Part shown: positions 8,653 to 17,879 of the stretch, piece by piece | Position numbering within the stretch: the first letter of the stretch is position 1 | Layout: the number at the start of each line of letters is the position of its first letter | Assembly: GCA_002841885.1 (NCBI GenBank) | Contig: PHBE01000020.1 | Coordinates: 1-64,000, forward strand | Direction: 5' to 3' | Origin: Deltaproteobacteria bacterium HGW-Deltaproteobacteria-18 | Lineage (GTDB): Bacteria; Desulfobacterota; Desulfovibrionia; Desulfovibrionales; Desulfomicrobiaceae | DNA: 64,000 bases | Program-made: the position numbers and the translations under genes | Notes under the pieces: generated by a model | Seen by the model: only the letters and a program-made list of their open reading frames with translations | Databases searched by the model: none | What the model was told of the DNA's origin: nothing

Positions 8653-10302
8653 ATGGATGCATTCGCTGTCACGTGGAATCTTCTGCCCGAGTCCGTAAAA
8701 CGGGGGCTGCTCGTCGGCAGCGAGGGCAAGTTGCATCTGATGCATCTGGCTCAGGAACTGCTTGTCGGGGCTCAGGCCCAGTCAGGCGGCACGCAAGGAA
8801 TATTTCTGGACCTGGGACTTGATCTTTTGCAGGCCGCCTGGAGCAAGGATCCGCTTGACGGGCAGATTGCGGCCCAGCTTTTGAGCCTCGATGAGAAGTG
8901 GCCCCGCGTGAACGCCAGGAACAAGGCTTTGCTGCGACACGTGGCGGAGAGATGGCGCAAGCCCGATGACTTGCGTTACTATAGCCGTCTGGCTGAGAGT
9001 CGAGATACCGAGAAGATCAGGCGATTTCTGCTGACCCAGTTCGGCAAGGACCAGGGCAATCTGTACTGGTGGCAGCAGGCTCTTACGTTGGGAATGTTTG
9101 AGCAGGATCAGGAACTCCTTGGGTTCGTGCTGCGTCAGGACTGGTCCGGACTTGAACCCTGTCGCAAGCTCCTGGCCGGAGACGTAACCTGGATTTCCGG
9201 GCAACAGGACGCCGCCTGCGGATCCTATGGCAAGGCCTTGGGCTGGGACGCGTTCTGGCGGCGGGCGGAGCGGATGTGGGCCGGGGGGCGACAGGACGAG
9301 GCGCGCGCCCTGTGGCGCGACGCCCTGTCTCAAGCGCCCTGGATGGTTGGGGAAACGCTGCGCCTTTTCGATGTCAGGGAGAATTCAGGCAGCCGCCGGG
9401 AAAGATTGGATGGCAAGGTAGCCATCGCCCTCTACTCTTTCAACAAGGCCGCGGAGTTGGATGTGACATTGGAGAGCCTGTTCGCCTCGGACATTGGCGA
9501 TAATCCCGTCTGGGTACTGGACAACGGAAGCACGGATGGCACCGCCGCTGTACTTGCCGCGTGGCAGGACAAGGCGGGGGCGCGGTTGCACCGCATTTCG
9601 CTGCACGTCAACATAGGGGCCCCGGCGGCCCGGAACTGGCTCATGAGCGTGCCTGAAATCCGCGAGTGCCGGTGGATGGTCTATCTGGATGACGACGTTG
9701 AGTTGCCCGGCGATTGGCTGGGCAGGCTTGGCGTGGCAGTGCAGGCCTATCCAGAGGCCGGGGTGTGGGGCTGCAAGGTGGTCGATCATGCCCAGCCCGG
9801 CGTGCTGCAGAGCGTGGATCTGCATCTGTTGCCGCCCCTTTTCGAAGAGGCGGAGCAAGGGAATCGGCGCTTCAAAGTTTCGGATTTGCAGCATCAGACC
9901 CTGGATTTCGGGCAGTTCGATTACATGCGGCCCTGCGCCTCGGTCACGGGCTGTTGCCATCTCTTCCGCATGGACCGGTTGCAGGAGAGCGGCGGGTTCG
10001 ATCTGCGCTTTTCGCCTTCCCAATTTGATGACCTGGAACATGACATCCGCCTCAACATGAACGGCAGTTATGCCGTCTATCAGGGTTTCCTGAGTATCCG
10101 GCACAAGAAGCGGACAGGCAAAAGCTCGTACACGAGTACCCCGGAGTTCGGCAATGCGTTGGGTAACATGCACAAACTGCAGATGAAATACTCCGCAGAG
10201 GAATACGGCCGGATTATGGCCTGGGAGTCCGAGGTGTTGCTTCGGGATTTCATGAAGAAGCGCGACAGGGTCATGCGCTGGCTGACCGAGGGGGACGGAT
10301 GA
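8653..10302 (+). CDS. GT2 glycosyltransferase with helical N-terminal region (paralogue A)
   Basis: A 549-residue protein. Residues 1-250 are helical, TPR-like in feel, with no clear catalytic motif. Residues about 258-520 are a GT2 domain: VWVLDNGSTDGT, NIGAPAARNW, MVYLDDDVELPGDW (DDD metal site), CASVTGCCHLFR and the distinctive FSPSQFDDLEHDI. The same order and motifs recur in the genes at 11766 and 13346, so the three are paralogues. The start at ATG 8653 is favoured by GGAG at 8640-8643. The gene ends inside an ATGA overlap with the FAD enzyme that follows. Confidence 0.87.
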   Translation: MDAFAVTWNLLPESVKRGLLVGSEGKLHLMHLAQELLVGAQAQSGGTQGIFLDLGLDLLQAAWSKDPLDGQIAAQLLSLDEKWPRVNARNKALLRHVAERWRKPDDLRYYSRLAESRDTEKIRRFLLTQFGKDQGNLYWWQQALTLGMFEQDQELLGFVLRQDWSGLEPCRKLLAGDVTWISGQQDAACGSYGKALGWDAFWRRAERMWAGGRQDEARALWRDALSQAPWMVGETLRLFDVRENSGSRRERLDGKVAIALYSFNKAAELDVTLESLFASDIGDNPVWVLDNGSTDGTAAVLAAWQDKAGARLHRISLHVNIGAPAARNWLMSVPEIRECRWMVYLDDDVELPGDWLGRLGVAVQAYPEAGVWGCKVVDHAQPGVLQSVDLHLLPPLFEEAEQGNRRFKVSDLQHQTLDFGQFDYMRPCASVTGCCHLFRMDRLQESGGFDLRFSPSQFDDLEHDIRLNMNGSYAVYQGFLSIRHKKRTGKSSYTSTPEFGNALGNMHKLQMKYSAEEYGRIMAWESEVLLRDFMKKRDRVMRWLTEGDG

Positions 10303-11633
10303 AATACGTGATCATCGGCGCTGGTCCTACGGGGCTCGGTGCGGCGCACAGGTTGCTTGAACTCGGCGAGAGGGATTTCGTGATCCTGGAAAGGGACGGC
10401 CATGCCGGCGGGTTGGCCGCGAGCTTCAGGGACTCCGCCGGCTTCACCTGGGACATCGGCGGGCATGTGGTGTTTTCGCGCTACGAGTACTTCAACAGCC
10501 TGCTCGACGACCTGCTCGGGGGCGAACGGCTCGAACATCAGCGCATCGCCCGGGTACGCATGGCCGACACGTGGGTGCCGTACCCGTTCCAGAACAACAT
10601 TCGCCATCTTCCAAGGGAGCTGGTTTGGGAGTGTGTGCAGGGACTGCTCCGGGAGCGTTCTCCGCAACTCGCTAACTTTAGCGACTGGATCGACTACGTT
10701 TTCGGGGCAGGCATCGCGCGTCTTTTCATGCGGCCTTACAATTTCAAGGTCTGGGCTACTCCGCCGGAACTCATGCAGTATTCCTGGATCGGCGAGCGGG
10801 TGTCCGTGGTCGATCTGGAAGGGGTGCTCAAGAACCTCATTCTTGGTCTCGATGACGCGGGCTGGGGGCCGAACAACACGTTCCGCTTTCCTCTACACGG
10901 CGGCACGGGTGACATCTTCAACCGTCTGGCAGCCAGCGCGGGGGGGCATCTACGGCTGAACGCCCACGTTGTGCGGGTGGACCTTGAAGGGAAGACCGTG
11001 GAACTCGCCGGCGGGGAGCGGGTGGAATGGGAATATCTTCTGAACACCGGCCCTCTGGACAGGCTCGTTCAGGACTGGATCCGGCCCGAATCCGACGAGT
11101 TGCACCGCGCCGCAGCCGACCTGGAGCATAACAGCGTTTTCGTTTCCGGTGTGGGCGTGGACGGGTTGCGCCAAGATCCGACGTGCTGGATGTATTTTCC
11201 CGAGTCGAACTGTCCGTTTTACAGGGTGACGAATTTCCACAACTATTCGCCCAATAACGTCGCCATGCCGGGCAGCCAGATGGGCTTCATGAGCGAGGTT
11301 TCTTCGTCCAGGCGCAAACCCGAGAATCTGGGAGGGATGCAGGACAAGGTCATCGACGGCCTCAAGGAGACGACCCTTGTGCGGGCGGATGACGCCATCG
11401 TCTCCACGTGGGAGATGAACGTTGATTACGGCTATCCGGTGCCGACACTGGGCCGGGACCGGGCTCTTGGCGTGTTGCAGCCTTGGCTGGAAGAACGTCG
11501 GGTCTTTTCGCGCGGACGCTTCGGCGGCTGGAAGTACGAAGTGGCCAACATGGACCACTCCGTCATGCAGGGCGTGGAGTGGGTTGAACGGATGGTGCAG
11601 GGACGGGAGGAACGGACGTACCGGATTGGGTGA
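10299..11633 (+). CDS. FAD-dependent amine-oxidase/UDP-galactopyranose-mutase-like protein
   Basis: A 444-residue flavoprotein. The N-terminal dinucleotide-binding motif is VIIGAGPTGLGAAHRLLELG with the acidic end VILERD, followed by GGLAASF. DIGGHVVFSRY and FMRPYNFKVWATPPELM resemble the FAD/NAD(P) oxidoreductase family that includes protoporphyrinogen oxidase-like and UDP-galactopyranose-mutase-like enzymes. Its place as the last gene of a glycosyltransferase operon favours a nucleotide-sugar or sugar-modifying role over haem synthesis; that is inference. It overlaps the upstream gene by 4 bases and converges on the gene at 11766. Confidence 0.78.
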   Translation: MKYVIIGAGPTGLGAAHRLLELGERDFVILERDGHAGGLAASFRDSAGFTWDIGGHVVFSRYEYFNSLLDDLLGGERLEHQRIARVRMADTWVPYPFQNNIRHLPRELVWECVQGLLRERSPQLANFSDWIDYVFGAGIARLFMRPYNFKVWATPPELMQYSWIGERVSVVDLEGVLKNLILGLDDAGWGPNNTFRFPLHGGTGDIFNRLAASAGGHLRLNAHVVRVDLEGKTVELAGGERVEWEYLLNTGPLDRLVQDWIRPESDELHRAAADLEHNSVFVSGVGVDGLRQDPTCWMYFPESNCPFYRVTNFHNYSPNNVAMPGSQMGFMSEVSSSRRKPENLGGMQDKVIDGLKETTLVRADDAIVSTWEMNVDYGYPVPTLGRDRALGVLQPWLEERRVFSRGRFGGWKYEVANMDHSVMQGVEWVERMVQGREERTYRIG

Positions 11634-11765
11634 AGCCCGCCGCTGCTTTCTGCAGATGCCGATAGTTTTCGATGCTTGGAAAGAATTGACTGCGCTGGAA
11701 CAATCCTTCCAGGGCCAGGGCGGCGTTTGCGAGCAGCCCTTACCCGTCTTCCGAAACGCGAAGGT

Positions 11766-13349
11766 TCATAGATTCTCCAAGTCCCGTGTCTTGGCCAAGA
11801 GGTCGTCCCAGAGCAGTTTGCGGTTAATGCACAGCAGTTCGGCTTTTTGTTCCGGGGTGTATTTGGAATTGAGCTTGAGCAGATTGCCCTGGATGTGACC
11901 CTGCTTGGCGTCGCTGTCGGCCTGGCTCAGGCTCGACCGCTGGCAGTGCCTGATGGCCGTCCGGCCGGCGTAGAAAGCGTGCCCGCTGCCCAGCGCGTTG
12001 CGCAGGTCCAGTTCGAAGTCGTCGAATTGCGAGGGATTGAAGCGCAGGTCGAATCCGCCCAGTTCCTCCGCACGTTCGCGGTCCAGCAGATGGCAGCACC
12101 CCGTCACGGACAGGCAGGGGCGGGTGTACTCGTGCAGGCCGAGATCCAGTTCGCCGCACCCGGCGTTGGCGATCAGGAATTCCCCGTCCGGATCGGGCGC
12201 GAGCAGGTTGACGTCAGCCACCTGCACGGTACGACGCGGCGACTGGTCCATGATGCGGCATCCGACGATGGTGCCGCGCGGCGAGCGTCGGGCGTGCGCC
12301 GCGAGTTCGCCGAGCCAGTCGGGCGGCAGGAGGACGTCGTCGTCCACGAAGGCGAGTCTGCGGAAACGGCTTGTTTCTGGATGCCGGAGCAGCCAGTTTC
12401 GAGCTCCCGGAGCGCCGATGTTCACCGGCAGGCGAAAACTCTTCAGACGCTCTGCGAACAGTTGTGCGGAGGCCTGCACGACGGTCGGCGTGTGGTCCGC
12501 AGACCCGTTGTCGAGGATCAGGACGGATGCCGCACCAAAGGAGCTCTCCGCCAGGCTTTGCAGGGTTTTTTCCAGCAGGTCGGCATTGTTCCAGGAGTAG
12601 ATCAGAACCGCGGTGTCGGCATTGGGCGGGGCCGGGGCGGTTTTCGGCACAAGCAGGTCGTGGAGCTTGAGGGTCAGGTTGGGGTGCCAGGGAATCTCGC
12701 GCCAGAGCTTCTGCAGCAAAACTGTGCCGGCCCGGTCACCCAGTCTGAGCAGGCACTGCGCTTCCAGAAGGCTCCGTATCCAGCGGAACTCTTCGGGCAG
12801 GTTGCGGATTGTCAGGATTGCGGATTCCGGGAGAGCGTAGCAAAACGCAAGCAACGCCTGCAGGTGGAGACACACAGGGTGATTGTCGGGAAGAGTGGTC
12901 GTTTCGAGCACCATCCTTGCGCGAGCCTCGTCACCCAGTTGCATGAAAAAAAGGCAGGTTTCTCCCAGCCACGTGGAATGCCCCGAGGTTGCGCCGTGCT
13001 TCATCCACAGTTCGGCGACAGCATCTGCCCTCCCCTCCGCGATGGCCAGGATGGCCGGGACGAAGTGCTGATTGACGTGAGATTGTTCCAGAGTCCAGGC
13101 GGGGAGGGGGGACTGGGTGGACAGCTTTGCCAAGGCCGAGGCAGTGTCGATGGTTTGCCGGTCCCATGGAAGAAACTGCCAACGCCAGAATGCCAGATTG
13201 TGTCCCAGTGCAAGGAAATCCGCAGTCTGGGGAAGACCCAGAAGGCTGCCCATGTGACGAAGCATGAGCCTTCGCCCGGCCAGGCCCGTGGGCCATTCAG
13301 GGAGGAGGTCCTTGAGTCGAGTCAGGAGATTTGAGCCTGCTTCCCTCAT
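11766..13349 (-). CDS. GT2 glycosyltransferase with helical N-terminal region (paralogue B)
   Basis: A 527-residue paralogue of the genes at 8653 and 13346. The N-terminal 230 residues are helical and likely TPR-like. The GT2 domain follows: VLIYSWNNADLLEKTLQSL, VLILDNGSADHTP, NIGAPGARNW, LAFVDDDVLLPPDW, CLSVTGCCHLLDRE and FNPSQFDDFELDL. The start overlaps the stop of the upstream paralogue (ATGA), so the pair is coupled. It converges with the FAD protein across a 132-base gap that holds only a weak 6-bp hairpin (11695-11712). Confidence 0.87.
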   Translation of the reverse strand: MREAGSNLLTRLKDLLPEWPTGLAGRRLMLRHMGSLLGLPQTADFLALGHNLAFWRWQFLPWDRQTIDTASALAKLSTQSPLPAWTLEQSHVNQHFVPAILAIAEGRADAVAELWMKHGATSGHSTWLGETCLFFMQLGDEARARMVLETTTLPDNHPVCLHLQALLAFCYALPESAILTIRNLPEEFRWIRSLLEAQCLLRLGDRAGTVLLQKLWREIPWHPNLTLKLHDLLVPKTAPAPPNADTAVLIYSWNNADLLEKTLQSLAESSFGAASVLILDNGSADHTPTVVQASAQLFAERLKSFRLPVNIGAPGARNWLLRHPETSRFRRLAFVDDDVLLPPDWLGELAAHARRSPRGTIVGCRIMDQSPRRTVQVADVNLLAPDPDGEFLIANAGCGELDLGLHEYTRPCLSVTGCCHLLDRERAEELGGFDLRFNPSQFDDFELDLRNALGSGHAFYAGRTAIRHCQRSSLSQADSDAKQGHIQGNLLKLNSKYTPEQKAELLCINRKLLWDDLLAKTRDLENL

Positions 13350-14917
13350 TGCTCGCTTTGCTCCGCCCAGAACTTACGGCAGTTGTCGGGCAGTAGGTCC
13401 CACGCCTTGGCTAAGCAGTCCTGCCAGTGTTTCTCCTCCACGGCCCGGACCTTCTCGTCGATGTCCCGCAGTTCCCTGCCCGTGAACTTGAACTCCATCT
13501 TCATGTGGTTGCCCCAGACATGCCCCCAGGCAGCTTCCGTCTTGGGCGCCGTGCGTCCTGCGTCCTGCATGTGCACCACTTCCACGCGTCCGTCGTAAAG
13601 AACTTGTCCTCCGTGTTTCCAGATCTGGATGTCGCGTTCGAGGTCGTCGACTTGCGAGGGAGTGAAGCGCACGTCGAAATCCGGAACGCCCAAACGGGCG
13701 AGTTTGCGCCTGTCAAACATATGACAGCAGCCCATGACCGACAGGCAAGGGCGACGTCCGTCGTACTGGCCGAGGTCGAGATTCATGGGTGCGTTGTTGG
13801 TGAAGCGGATCTTGCGTTCGCCGGCTTCCTCGAAATAGCGCCAGATGTACTGGATCGTGCGGAAGGGATTGGGGTTCAGACCCTTTGGCCCTACGGCGCA
13901 GACCTCGGGGTGGTCGGCCATGTCCTGCAGGTACATGCGCAACCAGGAGGAAGGAAGCAGGACGTCGTCGTCCAGAAAGGCGACATAGTCGGCCTCCTGC
14001 ACCTGCGGCAGCCGATACAGCCAGTTCCTGGCGGCCGGGGCGCCGATGTTGACCGGCAGGTGGATGAGTTCGACCGCGCGGCCCTGGGCCACACTGGCCA
14101 CGGCGGCAGAAAATTCCTCCGGGTCGAAGGCCGTGGAGCCGTTGTTGAGCAGCGTGATTTTGGCGGGGCCTATGTCTGAGGCCAGAAGGCTGCGCAGGGT
14201 GGCGATGGTGGTTTCGAGCTTGTTGAAGCTGTAGAAGAGGATATGCACCCGGAAATCATTCGGGTCAGGCAGCGGACGGGTCAGAAGGTCCAGCTGGGCT
14301 ATGCGCTCGACGAGATGCGGCAGGCTGGGTTCGAGTTCCAAGGCTCGCTGGAGGTGAAGCAGCGCTCTGTCCCCGTCCTGTCCTGCCAAATGAGCCTTGA
14401 GTGCCTCGCCCAAGAATGACGGAGGGCCGTTTTTGATAATGGCGGCATCGTCTTGTCCCAGAGCATGGAGTCCCCAGGCCAGCAACGGCAGACCTCGGTT
14501 GTCCGGGTCGTGCCCTGCAACAGCATGAACAAGCTCGGAATAACGGTCCGCAGAATTGCATGTGGCCCAGATCGACGCCAGTGCCATGTGGGTGAGGATG
14601 GGAGGAGTGTCCGTCTTTTCAGCCATGGCTATTAAAGCCTCGGGCGGTGATGCGTCGAGGATGGGCTGGATTTGTATCAAGGTCGGGCCTTGGACTGGTG
14701 CTGTTATCCATGGGGCAGCGGCTTGGTGGGATAAAGTCTGAGCCAGTCTGCTCAGGTCTGGATCGAAGGGACAGATTTCGAGCGCCTGGAGTAGAAAAGA
14801 TTGCGCCAATCGGAGGCGCGCCCTGTTAGGCGTGCCGTCTAAGAGTCGTTGGGCTGCCCAGATGGCTGGTGCGGTTTCAAGAAGACTCATGACGCGTTGG
14901 AAGAAGTGGATATCCAT
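13346..14917 (-). CDS. GT2 glycosyltransferase with helical N-terminal region (paralogue C)
   Basis: A 523-residue member of the three-gene paralogue set. The helical first half (about 230 residues) precedes a GT2 domain with VHILFYSFNKLETTIATL, ITLLNNGSTAFD, NIGAPAARNW, VAFLDDDVLLPSSW, CLSVMGCCHMFDRR and FTPSQVDDLERDI. ATG 14917 is the first plausible start; a TTG 16 codons upstream extends into AT-rich DNA. The 211 bases upstream (14918-15128) are extremely AT-rich and probably contain the promoter, but no clear hexamer pair could be singled out. Confidence 0.86.
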   Translation of the reverse strand: MDIHFFQRVMSLLETAPAIWAAQRLLDGTPNRARLRLAQSFLLQALEICPFDPDLSRLAQTLSHQAAAPWITAPVQGPTLIQIQPILDASPPEALIAMAEKTDTPPILTHMALASIWATCNSADRYSELVHAVAGHDPDNRGLPLLAWGLHALGQDDAAIIKNGPPSFLGEALKAHLAGQDGDRALLHLQRALELEPSLPHLVERIAQLDLLTRPLPDPNDFRVHILFYSFNKLETTIATLRSLLASDIGPAKITLLNNGSTAFDPEEFSAAVASVAQGRAVELIHLPVNIGAPAARNWLYRLPQVQEADYVAFLDDDVLLPSSWLRMYLQDMADHPEVCAVGPKGLNPNPFRTIQYIWRYFEEAGERKIRFTNNAPMNLDLGQYDGRRPCLSVMGCCHMFDRRKLARLGVPDFDVRFTPSQVDDLERDIQIWKHGGQVLYDGRVEVVHMQDAGRTAPKTEAAWGHVWGNHMKMEFKFTGRELRDIDEKVRAVEEKHWQDCLAKAWDLLPDNCRKFWAEQSEQ

Positions 14918-15128
14918 GTGGTGCTGTATTTTTAAAGTTGAATGGCGATGATTTTTCAAAATCAATTTGTCTAGTTTTGTATTTTATTTTTTATTTTTTT
15001 TCAAATATATGATTTGATTTATTCGTGAAAGTTTATCTAAAATAATAGATGTAATTAAATTTTAATTTTTTTTATTAAATACGAAGAATAAATGATTATG
15101 TAACAATATACTTTTAGTTAATTAATAA

Positions 15129-17879
15129 TTACTGTTCTATGATTATTGATTCAATAAATTTCTTCCATCGAGATGCATGAAGTTTTCTTTGAAATAACTC
15201 TTTGTATCGTTTTCCAGCATTACTTCCCATGCTGTGTGCTAGTTCGGTGTTATTGGCAAGAGTAATCATGTGGAGTGCCAATTCGTTTTGATTTTCTAAT
15301 GAAAAAAGGAGGCCTGTAACTCCGTGTTGTACAAGCTCTGGAATACCATTAACATTTGATGCTATACAAGGTATGTTTAAGGCCATCGCTTCTAGTATAA
15401 CCAAAGGCAAAGCTTCTTCTCTTGATGGTAAAACCAAGCAGTCGCAAGCTCGAATATATTCAAGGGCGTTACGTCGAACTCCTAAAAAACGCACTTGATT
15501 AAGATCAAAATGTTTACGCGAATATTTTACGATATCTTGCCCACTCCATTCTTCGTGAATTGGTCCTATGCAGAGTAATTGTGCATTTTTAACTTCAGAA
15601 ATTACTGTTTTCATCTGTTCAAGAAGAATGTCGTGGCCTTTGCGTGTTTGAACACTGGCGAGGCATATGTATATCATCGAGTCATTTGAAAGGCCGAGTG
15701 AATTGCGAAGTGTGTTCTTGTCAATTTCTAAAAGTCGATTTGCTTCCTCTTCTGGCGCGCAGTTAGGGATGTGTGTCCATTTTTTTTGACTTAGGGCATC
15801 AATCTTTATCCAATCGTGTATTACGTTTCTCGAAACGCATACGTGATGATCATATTGGCTAAATGCGATTAGTCCTTCATCAAGTAAATTCTTGTATTCA
15901 AAGTCTCCAGTGTATTGTTGAGGTGAAGTGTGGTGAATAAATGCCTTGGGGCATGTCGGTATATTTGGTAAGTCATTTAGGAAGCGATGACCTTCCAAAA
16001 GAACTCCTTCCTCAATGATCAATTGTGGATTTTCTGAATAATGCCATCGAGGATTTTGGCTTGGTTCTTGTCCTTGTTCCAAGGTGATCCACAAGGGCCA
16101 GCGAAATCCATCGTCTCCGCAAACGTGCTCGGAAAACGTGGCAAATTCTGCAAGGGCCTCTGGAAGATCAGAATGCCACTTGGTTATTACAGTCACATGC
16201 GGTCCGTTAATGCCTCGGATAATGGAGGAGAGTGTCATGAATTTAGCTTGTGTTACTCCGTTGACGCCTCCGGCGCCAAATCCAAATATATCAGTTACGT
16301 ACCAGATAGAAGGAGTATCAAAGTCTGTCGTAGTTGGTTTGTTACGAATCATTGCTAGCGCATGTCTTGCAGTTTCCGATTGGCCTTTTTCATTAGCGAG
16401 GGATGCGAATTCAGCCAATAATTCCTTTGTTCCCGGTGAGAGTATGCATGCCGCATCAAGCAGGGCCATGGCTCTGGCCGAGTTCGATGTAATCAGCGCG
16501 GATATTTTTAAAAGAGTTGCGGTGATTGTGCGAAGAGGGCGATCCGTTGGGAATAATGCCTGGTAGTGTTTGGCAAGGGAGTAGGCTTCTTGTATTTTTG
16601 AGCTTCGTGTGAGGATCTGTATAGTTAAGGTGGCCGCGGTGGTATTGGTGGGGAAGAGCGCTAAAAGGGATGCGGCGAATTCAATGGCTTTTTCAGGTTC
16701 GCCGCGTTCTAAAAATTCTTCTGATTTTTTGGATAATCTGGACGACAAGTCGTGGAAAACCGAAGGGTCGCCAGTGCCCGCTTCAGGCTTGGTGAATAAC
16801 GCTTTCATGGACGGCAGCAGTTGTTCGAGTAGATTCAGAAGTATTTTTTCAGCTTGGAATTGTTGAATGTTTTTGATGGAGTTGCTTGAAATTTCTTTAA
16901 TTCTAAAATCATTACGAATTAACGATGCTGGAATCCAATTCTGACGACACATCTCGTCTTTGACCTGGCTGAGCTTGGTGGTGTCGTATACGTCTGGATG
17001 TAATTTTACGATTTGTTCTTTTATGCGTATGTCTTTACTTTTAGCTCGCATTACAACTGAGTCTGTTTTTCTTCTATAAAAAAAAAGCGGCTCGGGTATT
17101 TGCGTTCCTACCCAACCGTTCTTTGTGGCTCTTATCCAAAATTCCCAATCCATATATCCATGGATCATTTTTTCATTATATCCGCCAATGTCTTTCCACA
17201 TCGTTTTTCTGTAAAGTGTAGAATTTGTTTGTTGATTAGTTACGAATTGGTTGATCCAATTGAATGGTTCTGATGGCCATATACTGTTGACAGTGCCGAA
17301 AAAAAGGGCCTTGGTGCTGACATAGCCAAATTCAGGATGTTTAAGCAGTGTTGATACTGTTCTGTTTAAAAAATCAGGAGCAATGATGTCGTCAGCGTCC
17401 AGAGGGAGGATGAACTCGCCTCTGGCTAGCGTTACTCCACGATTTCGTGGTTGAACGATTCCGTGGCATTCTTGCGCGATGTAACGAATTGAGTGGTTTG
17501 GGTATTGCGTAATAAAATTTAAAGCGATTTCATGGGTGTTGTCGGTGCTCCCATCGTTGATAATTATTGCTTCCCAAGAGGTGTATGTTTGCACAAGTAT
17601 GCTGTTTATACATTCTGTTAAATAGTGTCCGTAGTTGTGACATGGGATAATTATGCTTACAGTTGGTTTGCTTTTGTTTGGTTTTTGTATTGTAGCATTT
17701 GCTGTTAGATATTTAATTATCCATTCAGAGAGTATTGCGGACTCTCCTTTGTATGTAAGAAAATCTACCGCATCTTCGAAGATTTTATGTGGGTGCTTCG
17801 TTGACTCGAAGTTACGCGATACCGTGTCTTCTAGGCTTTTTTGGGGTGTTGGAGGTGCTGTTGTCATGCTGATTCTCAT
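15129..17879 (-). CDS. Bifunctional glycosyltransferase, GT2-TPR-GT4
   Basis: A 916-residue protein with two transferase modules. Residues about 72-290 are GT2: VSIIIPCHNYGHYLTECINS, AIIINDGSTDNT, FILPLDADDIIAPDF (DAD metal site) and YMDWEFWIRA. Residues about 380-530 are helical repeats (EKAIEFAASLLALFPTN and similar, TPR-like). Residues about 550-910 are GT4: HIPNCAPEEE, ICLASVQTRKGHDILLEQM, and the donor-site LPSREEALPLVILEAMALN. A single chain probably adds two sugars, or the TPR links it to partners. The AT content is higher than in the flanking genes. ATG 17879 or 17867 could be the start; neither has a good ribosome-binding site. Confidence 0.88.
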   Translation of the reverse strand: MRISMTTAPPTPQKSLEDTVSRNFESTKHPHKIFEDAVDFLTYKGESAILSEWIIKYLTANATIQKPNKSKPTVSIIIPCHNYGHYLTECINSILVQTYTSWEAIIINDGSTDNTHEIALNFITQYPNHSIRYIAQECHGIVQPRNRGVTLARGEFILPLDADDIIAPDFLNRTVSTLLKHPEFGYVSTKALFFGTVNSIWPSEPFNWINQFVTNQQTNSTLYRKTMWKDIGGYNEKMIHGYMDWEFWIRATKNGWVGTQIPEPLFFYRRKTDSVVMRAKSKDIRIKEQIVKLHPDVYDTTKLSQVKDEMCRQNWIPASLIRNDFRIKEISSNSIKNIQQFQAEKILLNLLEQLLPSMKALFTKPEAGTGDPSVFHDLSSRLSKKSEEFLERGEPEKAIEFAASLLALFPTNTTAATLTIQILTRSSKIQEAYSLAKHYQALFPTDRPLRTITATLLKISALITSNSARAMALLDAACILSPGTKELLAEFASLANEKGQSETARHALAMIRNKPTTTDFDTPSIWYVTDIFGFGAGGVNGVTQAKFMTLSSIIRGINGPHVTVITKWHSDLPEALAEFATFSEHVCGDDGFRWPLWITLEQGQEPSQNPRWHYSENPQLIIEEGVLLEGHRFLNDLPNIPTCPKAFIHHTSPQQYTGDFEYKNLLDEGLIAFSQYDHHVCVSRNVIHDWIKIDALSQKKWTHIPNCAPEEEANRLLEIDKNTLRNSLGLSNDSMIYICLASVQTRKGHDILLEQMKTVISEVKNAQLLCIGPIHEEWSGQDIVKYSRKHFDLNQVRFLGVRRNALEYIRACDCLVLPSREEALPLVILEAMALNIPCIASNVNGIPELVQHGVTGLLFSLENQNELALHMITLANNTELAHSMGSNAGKRYKELFQRKLHASRWKKFIESIIIEQ

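Noticed and set aside
11847-13334. Long forward open frame of 495 codons opposite the GT2 gene at 11766-13349
   Set aside because: It is the antisense shadow of a gene with clear GT2 motifs and operon coupling; its translation has no recognisable features.
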